Assembly: GCF_022539315.1 (NCBI RefSeq)
Contig: NC_066337.1
Coordinates: forward strand, 1,550,001 to 1,614,000
Source: Serinus canaria
Lineage: Eukaryota > Chordata > Aves > Passeriformes > Fringillidae
DNA: 64,000 nucleotides
Reading direction: 5' to 3'
Numbering within the stretch: the first letter of the stretch is position 1; the number at the start of each line of letters is the position of its first letter. The notes beneath the pieces are model-generated. The model was not told the origin of the DNA and did no database searches. It saw only the letters and a program-made list of their open reading frames with translations. Position numbers and translations under genes: made by a program. Positions 58,068 to 64,000 of this stretch are shown in pieces.

Positions 58068-58244
58068 TGAGACACAGGGTGCCCAGAGCAGTTGTGGCTG
58101 CCCCTGGATCCCTGGCAGTGCCCAAGGCCAGGCTGGACAGGGCTTGGAGCAGCCTGGGACAGTGGAAGGTGTCCCTGCCATGGCAGGGGTGGAATGAGAT
58201 GAGTTTTAAGGTCCCTTCCAACCCAAACCAATTCTGAGATTGTA
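58068..58244 (+). mobile_element. CR1 LINE 3' terminal fragment
   Basis: GGTGCCCAGAGCAGTTGTGG, CCTTGGAGCAGCCTGGGAC-type sequence and CCATGGCAGGGGTGGAATGA, ending AACCCAAACCAATTCTGAGA. Confidence 0.9.
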
Positions 58245-59504
58245 CAAATGAAAAGGCATCCTTCATCCTTCTTCCTTGAAATGGCAGTCATACTTCAAAT
58301 CCTAGGCACAGGAAGTGCCAGGGAGATTTTTCCCAGCCTGGCCTTCAAGTCTTGTCTCTTCTCCCCCTTTCCTGTTCCCAGTTTCCTTGGTGACACATCC
58401 CAGCAGCTGGATCTGGGTTTTCTCCAGCCCTGGACTGCAGCTGGGGAAAGCAGCAATAGCCATGGCTCTGGGGCAGGGAATGGTTTAAGGGGCAGCACAT
58501 GACAAAGCTGTGGCCTTCAAGGGAAAGAAGAGAAAAAAAAGCAAAAATCAGCCTTTCACCTTAAAAGCAAATAAATAAAATCAGTCCTTCCAGACCCAAA
58601 GGAAGGTGGAATCCCTCCACTCTTCAAAGTGCAGTCTGGGAATGACAAAGCACCCCTGGGATGTCTCCATCCCGTGCTGCAGAGCCTGGCATTGGTGAGG
58701 CAGGCACTTCTCTGCCATCCGAGTCTGGGACAGCTGGATCAGAGCAGGAACCTGCACATCCCAGCTGGGCCAGGCAGGGAAACACCACGGGAGAGGGGAG
58801 GGCAAAGCCTCTGCACTGAGCAAGTGAATCAGCACCGGGGCCACGAGGGTGGAAATGAGCTCCTGAGCTGGAAACTCACATCTCATCCTGTCTCCTTGTC
58901 CCTGAGCACCAGACAGGAGCCCGGGACTGAGATGCAGCAAGGCTCAGAATACAAACCTCCTCTCGCTCTCCTCAGCCTGCAGGGCACTGGGAAGGGCTGT
59001 GCCCATCCCTGGGATCACCCACCCACCCTGCCCTGGATGTAGGCTCAGACAGAGAGATCTCCTGGTGCTGCACAGTGGGAGGTGGTGCCTGCCTTCCTCT
59101 CACACCCTTCCAGCTCCCTGCCAGGCCCATCCCAAGGGAAATGCAGGGTTCAGCTGTGCTCAGGCTCCCGGGCCTGTAAGGTGCTGTTAGGGTAGTAAAT
59201 ACCACGGCTAATTAACAGAAGAGGTGTTGGCTAATGAGCTCAAGGCGCGTGCAGCCTCAAAACTGCATCCAGATAATCAAGCCCCAAACCTCAATGTCCA
59301 GGTCCCAGTCTCCCATGTCACCCTGCTGTGCCCTGCATCACTGAATTTCCATGGCACCTCCTGGGAGCAGACAGGCAGGAGTTCTCCCCCCATCCTGCAA
59401 GAGAGGGGATCTAAGAGCAGCTCTCACTAGAAGAAGGGGACCAGCTCAGGGTTTTGCTCCTGTTTTCCTTTTTTTCCTATGTTTTTATGAACAGTAATAA
59501 TCCC

Positions 59505-59541
<37 letters not shown>

Positions 59542-60004
59542 TTTGAAACTATCTGACATATGGGAAAAATAATGAATTCGGTTTTTCTCCTGCATTCTCT
59601 GATCTGTCAGTCTGCACCCGGGAGCTGTGTGCAGGGGGAGGAGGAGGCAGGGGTGCTGGCCTACATTGGGGAGATAATGATGTTCCTGCTGATCCCCCTC
59701 CCAGGAGAAGGTTCAGGCATGTCCTGCAGCTGAGGAGAGCCAGGGTATGGCTCAGCCTTTTCCTTCAGCTTTGTATTTCTCTTTGTGGGAGGCTGTTTTT
59801 TAGCTACAGCAAAGAGAGATGTGCTTGGAGCATCTCTGCAATCTCCTGGGCTCTTCCCTGATTCCCAGGGCCTCCTGGATCCACCAGGGCCCTGCTGCCT
59901 CCAAAGACTGACCCAGGGCTGTGCTCTTTAGTTTCAGCATCTCTAACCATCACCCAGTGCAGGATCAGTGAGGATGCTGCAGTCTCTGTACAGTCCCAGA
60001 TTCA
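58245..60004. other. Intronic DNA, includes a T28 run
   Basis: Unique sequence. A run of 28 T lies at 59509-59536. No exon was recognised. Confidence 0.5.
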
Positions 60005-60400
60005 TTTGGAGAGTTCCAGAACCATTTTGGCCAGGAAACACCTCCTGGACCATCCAGTCCAGCCTGTGACCAACCCGAGCCCAGAGCACTGAGTGCCACA
60101 TCCAGCTGTTCCTTGAACACCTCCCAAGGTGGGGACTCCAACACCACCCTGGGCAGCCCCTGCCAAGGCCTGAGCTCCCTCTCCATGGAGAAATTCCTCC
60201 TGATGCCCAACCTGACCCTCCCCTCCTGCAGTCTGAGGCTGATTCCTTTTGTCCTCTCTCTCTTCCTTTTGTCTCCCGTTGTTCCACGGGAGCAGAGCCA
60301 GACCTTCCCCTGGTTCCCCTCTCCTGTCAGGGAGTTGTGCCCTCTGAGCCTCCTTTTCTCACAGAAGATCCCAAAACTTTGGGACACCCAAACCACAGCC
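60005..60400 (-). mobile_element. CR1 LINE 3' fragment of the diverged subfamily
   Basis: GACCATCCAGTCCAGCCTGT, GAGTGCCACATCCAGCTGTT, GGTGGGGACTCCAACACCAC and CTCCATGGAGAAATTCCTCC follow CR1 order in reverse. It is related to 16548-16936. Confidence 0.88.
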
Positions 60401-60569
60401 CCTGCCGTGCCTCCAGTGCAGGGGGGCTTGGCACAGGCCAGGCACAGGCCTTGGTGCAGGGCAGCAGGGCAGAGCAGGGGGCCTGCACAAGAGCAGGGAT
60501 GAAGGGATATTCCAGCTGGGAAAGCCTGGGATTCAGAACACCTGGTCTATCTGTGCTTCAGTTTCCCCT

Positions 60570-60738
60570 GTGCCCAGAGCAGCTGTGGCTGCCCCTGGAT
60601 CCCTGAAAGTGTCCAAGGCCAGGTTGGATTGGGCTTGGAGCACCCTGGGATAGTGGAAGGTGTCCCTGCCATGACAGGACGTGGAACAAGATGAGCTTTA
60701 AGATTCTTTCCAGCTCAAACTGTTCCAGGATTCCACAA
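60570..60738 (+). mobile_element. CR1 LINE 3' terminal fragment
   Basis: TGCCCAGAGCAGCTGTGGCT, GAAAGTGTCCAAGGCCAGGT and CCATGACAGGACGTGGAACA, ending CCAGGATTCCACAATT. Confidence 0.9.
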
Positions 60739-62645
60739 TTTTGCACTCAGCTGCCTGTCCTGCAGAGGGCCATCCCCAGCACAGGGATCCTGTGTGTGAC
60801 ATGGGCTCTTATCAGTAAATTTGATTACGTCAGTGGTTACAAGGCCAGGTGGGCAGGTAATTTTTCCTCCACTCCCCTCCCTGTTGACACATCTGGGAAG
60901 TTTTACCCTGACTTTCTACCATCCTGACAGGCAGAATTGGAACCATTAATCATGGTTGTCCTGGACCACGGGCCCACCTCTCTCACTTGTGGGCAGCAAT
61001 CTTCAGTTTACAGGCAGCCAGGGCAGGCACAGCAAAGCAAAACAGCTCCCTCCAAATGCCCCTGCCCTGAGTTAGGGCTTGGCAGTGGCTGCTGACATGA
61101 TCCATCCAGAAACACTGCCATGGTGGGAGAATTGAACGAGGACCTGGCAAATGCAATATATTCTTTGGCATTGTGTTGCCCTTTCAGCTGAGAGAGAAAA
61201 TTTTAAGTTTTTTACTCTTTGCAGAGTGAACATTCCACGTAAACAATCCATACCTGGCCAGCCACCTGCCTGCACAGCATCTGGATCTTTGTTAAAGTGT
61301 GGAGGGGGGCTGCCAAAACTTCTTTCTCCTTGCACAGAAGGCTTTTCACTGGAATACAAATGCTCACTTATCCCATGTCAGATCTGTTTGTGTGCCCTCC
61401 AAAATGGATCCTGCCCAGAGCCAGCTCTCACAATGGATTTCAGAACTCTGACATTTCATTTAATTCCAATCCATTGTGGAAATTGAATATTTAAAACGCT
61501 CTCTAGCCAAGAATCTGGGAGCAAACCTCAGCATGAAAAAGCAGAGTATTCCAGTGATATTCCTCAAAATGACCTGGAGAGGGCTTAGATGGAGGAAAAT
61601 CAGCCCCTCCAGGGCAGTGAGTAGGAATGCAGAGCTGTGCTTTGCTGCAGTGAGATGAAACCATCTCTAGGAATCATTTCTGAATTTTAGGGATCTTCAT
61701 TCTCTAGCAAGACACTGTTCCACTGGAGAAATCCATCCTGGTGACCCTAGAAATGTGGAACATGTGAGACTTTCAGTGGCTGGATGAAAAAAAGACAAAT
61801 CATTAGGAGAAAATAGGGGGGGGAAAGGGGAGAATTTTAGGAAATATTAGGGGTTTGTTTCCCATGAGCTCCTTAATGTGAGGAGGGGCCATGATTGAGG
61901 CTCAGCTGCAGAGAGAGGGGGAAAACAGGGACACAGGTTTGTGCTTGGGATGGAGAGGAGGCAGCACTCCTGGCAGCCCCCCAGCCCCTCCTGCTCACAC
62001 ACACACACTGAAGTGCCACAAGACAAATAGGACCAAGAGAGAGATGCACTATTTAAACTTTCATCACTATTTTTCTCCCTGACTCTCCTTGTTTCTTTTG
62101 ATTTATTTTTTAGTGTGTTTTCCCCAGGCTGAGCTGTTTGCCTGCATATTTCCTCTCCCTCTCCTGGCAGCAGCTCTGGAGCACCAGGAGATGCCCAGCA
62201 TTTTTCAGGCTCTCCAGGCTCAGCTCCCATGGGTCAGGAGGAGGAATGAGACAGCAGAGCCTGGGAAAGATATGGCCAGGACACAGCAGGGACAGCAGGG
62301 AACCTGTAGACACGATACCCTCCTTTTCCCATCCATCCCCAGCAAGGACTGGGGGACAGCTCTGTCCTGCACAGAGCAGGAATGCCAGCCCAGGGTGGGC
62401 AACCCTGCCAGGGCCTGCCATGGGATGGATGCAGGAAGGCAAAGCACCAGCCTCCCATGCCATGGCAACCTCAGCAGGGCCAGAGGCTGGGCATACAGTG
62501 GGGGCTGGATGCTTGAAAACCATGCCAGGGCTCATCCCAGAGCCACTGTGGCCTCTGTAAATTGACTGTGGACAGCACAGGCTGGGTGGTTTTCAGCCTG
62601 TCATGAGTAGGGAAGGTGCAGACAGCTCCAGGGATTGTGTATACA
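60739..62645. other. Intronic DNA, nothing specific recognised
   Basis: Unique sequence. A CA run lies near 61997-62009. No exon was recognised. Confidence 0.5.
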
Positions 62646-63212
62646 GTCACAGAGGCATGGAATGGTTTAGCTTGAAAGGGACCTTAAAGCTCATCCTGTG
62701 CCACCCCCTGCCATGGCAGGGACACCTTCCACTGTCCCAGGCTGCTCCCAGCCCTGTCCAGCCTGGCCTTGGGCACTGCCAGGGATCCAGAGACAGCCAC
62801 AGCTACTCTGGGCACCTGTGCCAGGGACTCAGAACCCTCCCAGGAACAATTCCTAATTCCCAATCTCCCATCCATCCTGCCCTCTGGCAGTGGGAGCCAT
62901 TCCCTATGTCCTGTCCCTCCATCCCTTGTCCCCAGTCCCTCTCCAGCTCTCCTGGAGCCCCTTCAGGTCCTGCCAGGGGCTCTGAGCTCTCCCTGGAGCC
63001 TTCTCCTCTCCAGGTGAGCACCCCCAGCTCTCCCAGCCTGGCTTCAGAGCAGAGGGGCTCCAGCCCTGGAGCATCTCCAAGGTCTCATTCCAGCAGCTCC
63101 AGCTCCTTCCTGTGCTGAGGACTCCAGAGCTGGATTCAGGTTCAGCTCTGTGGGTGGGGGCTCACAAGGGCAGAGCAGAAAGGCAGAATCCCCTCACCCA
63201 TCCTGCTGCCCC
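62646..63212 (-). mobile_element. CR1 LINE 3' fragment, longest in the window
   Basis: It runs from AGTCACAGAGGCATGGAATG through GGGACACCTTCCACTGTCCC, CTCTCCAGCTCTCCTGGAGC and CTCTCCAGGTGAGCACCCCC to AGGGCAGAGCAGAAAGGCAG. It extends further 5' than the other copies. Confidence 0.92.
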
Positions 63213-64000
63213 CACTGCTGGGGATGAGCCCAGCATGGGAGGATGAGGATGAGAAGAGTGGAGCCTCCTCCTGCTGAGCAGCTGCAGACAGGACTGCTCT
63301 CCAGGTTTCAGATGTGGGATGCCAAGGAAGATCTGCCCAGTCATACCTGATGGGGGAATATTCCACTCTGGAGTCAGGAAGGACTCTGAGCCCTGTGCTG
63401 ACCCCAGTGAAACTCTGTGTTGTTTGTTTTTCCTTACCTGCCAAAGCAAAAGAACTGAAATCCTAATTGCATCAGGAAGGGGAGAGGTAGAACAGATGCT
63501 CCTCAAGACAGTGGAGGGGAGGATGCAGTTGGCATCCAGGAATAGGTTTCCTCCAGATCTTAGGTCACTGAGCCCCACAGTCCTGCCCCAAGTCCCCACT
63601 TGGTGCTGCCCTGAGAAGCCCAGCCCGTGACAATGCTCAGACAGCAAAATCCCTGCCTTTCAAGTGTTGGACAAAACTTAAGAGTCTGTTTATATCCTTC
63701 CTAGCTCTGAAGAACTGCTGGAAATCTGAATCCTAAATGTGTAAAGGCCTGATAAATGGAAAGCTAAACACTCCTGGAGCTGTAAGCTGCTCTGCAGTGG
63801 TTTAGGCCCTCACAATTTGCAGCCTTCAGGGCTGATAATACAGCGAGACCCTGAGCAGTCTGCTGGAAAACTCTGCCAGAAACACAATCCCTGTAAGGGG
63901 ATTCTCTTATCCTGTGTAGCAAGCTTCATCCTAAAAGCAGTTTTGTGTTCCAGCCCCTTTTCCTCCTCGTGGCAAGCTTTCCTAGACACTTGATGAAACA
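63213..64000. other. Intronic DNA, nothing specific recognised
   Basis: Unique DNA to the window edge. No next exon or repeat was recognised. Confidence 0.5.

Larger units (their letters stand above)
28358..64000 (+). other. KIRREL3: Intron downstream of the second Ig1 exon (partial, at least 35.6 kb)
   Basis: It begins with the donor GTGAGT and runs to the window edge. I looked for the next KIRREL3 exon (Ig2, with motifs such as PPDDPVILGGPV and NLTCHADNAKP) and did not see it. The intron holds four solo LTRs, three minisatellite arrays, CpG-rich patches and many CR1 fragments. Confidence 0.75.

Overview
This window is vertebrate, almost certainly from a passerine bird, and lies inside one gene. 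The evidence for a bird is the density of 5'-truncated CR1 LINE 3' ends (at least 27, ending in ATTCTRTG-type tails), five solo retroviral LTRs that resemble songbird families, and short, GC-rich, minisatellite-rich introns. No prokaryotic features, operons, rRNA or tRNA genes, or CRISPR arrays are visible.

The only coding sequence I can support is two plus-strand exons, 23928-24077 and 28208-28357. Each is 150 bp, enters and leaves in phase 1, and has consensus AG/GT splice sites. Spliced together they encode the first immunoglobulin domain of a Kirrel/nephrin-family adhesion receptor, closest in recall to KIRREL3 (NEPH2). The rest of the window is intron: at least 23.9 kb upstream, 4,130 bp between the exons, and at least 35.6 kb downstream. 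I found no exon for the second Ig domain before position 64000.

Layout. Positions 1-23927: intron with CR1 fragments, a 361-bp solo LTR (3854-4214) with a 6-bp target duplication, AT-rich candidate conserved blocks (about 1572-1900, 7488-7740, 11100-11560, 16010-16370), a 19-bp minisatellite of 27 copies (15421-15951) and a 14-bp perfect hairpin (16478-16510). Positions 24078-28207: intron with a 39-bp, seven-copy minisatellite (24648-24920), then about 900 bp of G-depleted AT-rich DNA with a CATAT pentamer array. Positions 28358-64000: intron with an 18-bp minisatellite interrupted by a solo LTR (32229-32970), a second LTR (33147-33600), CpG-rich patches (about 31975-32215, 36960-37230, 41490-41720), an LTR nested inside another LTR (41828-42404), a duplicated AT-rich block (43461-43854), and a 19-bp array that passes into a 49-bp, 20-copy array (44508-45874). 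From 46000 to 64000 there are CR1 copies and ordinary intron.

I found no undescribed biological system. The notable signals concern repeat evolution (dated insertions in minisatellites, nested LTRs, fold-back hairpins) and possible intronic regulatory DNA. Repeat family and conservation statements rest on recognition by eye, not on a database search.
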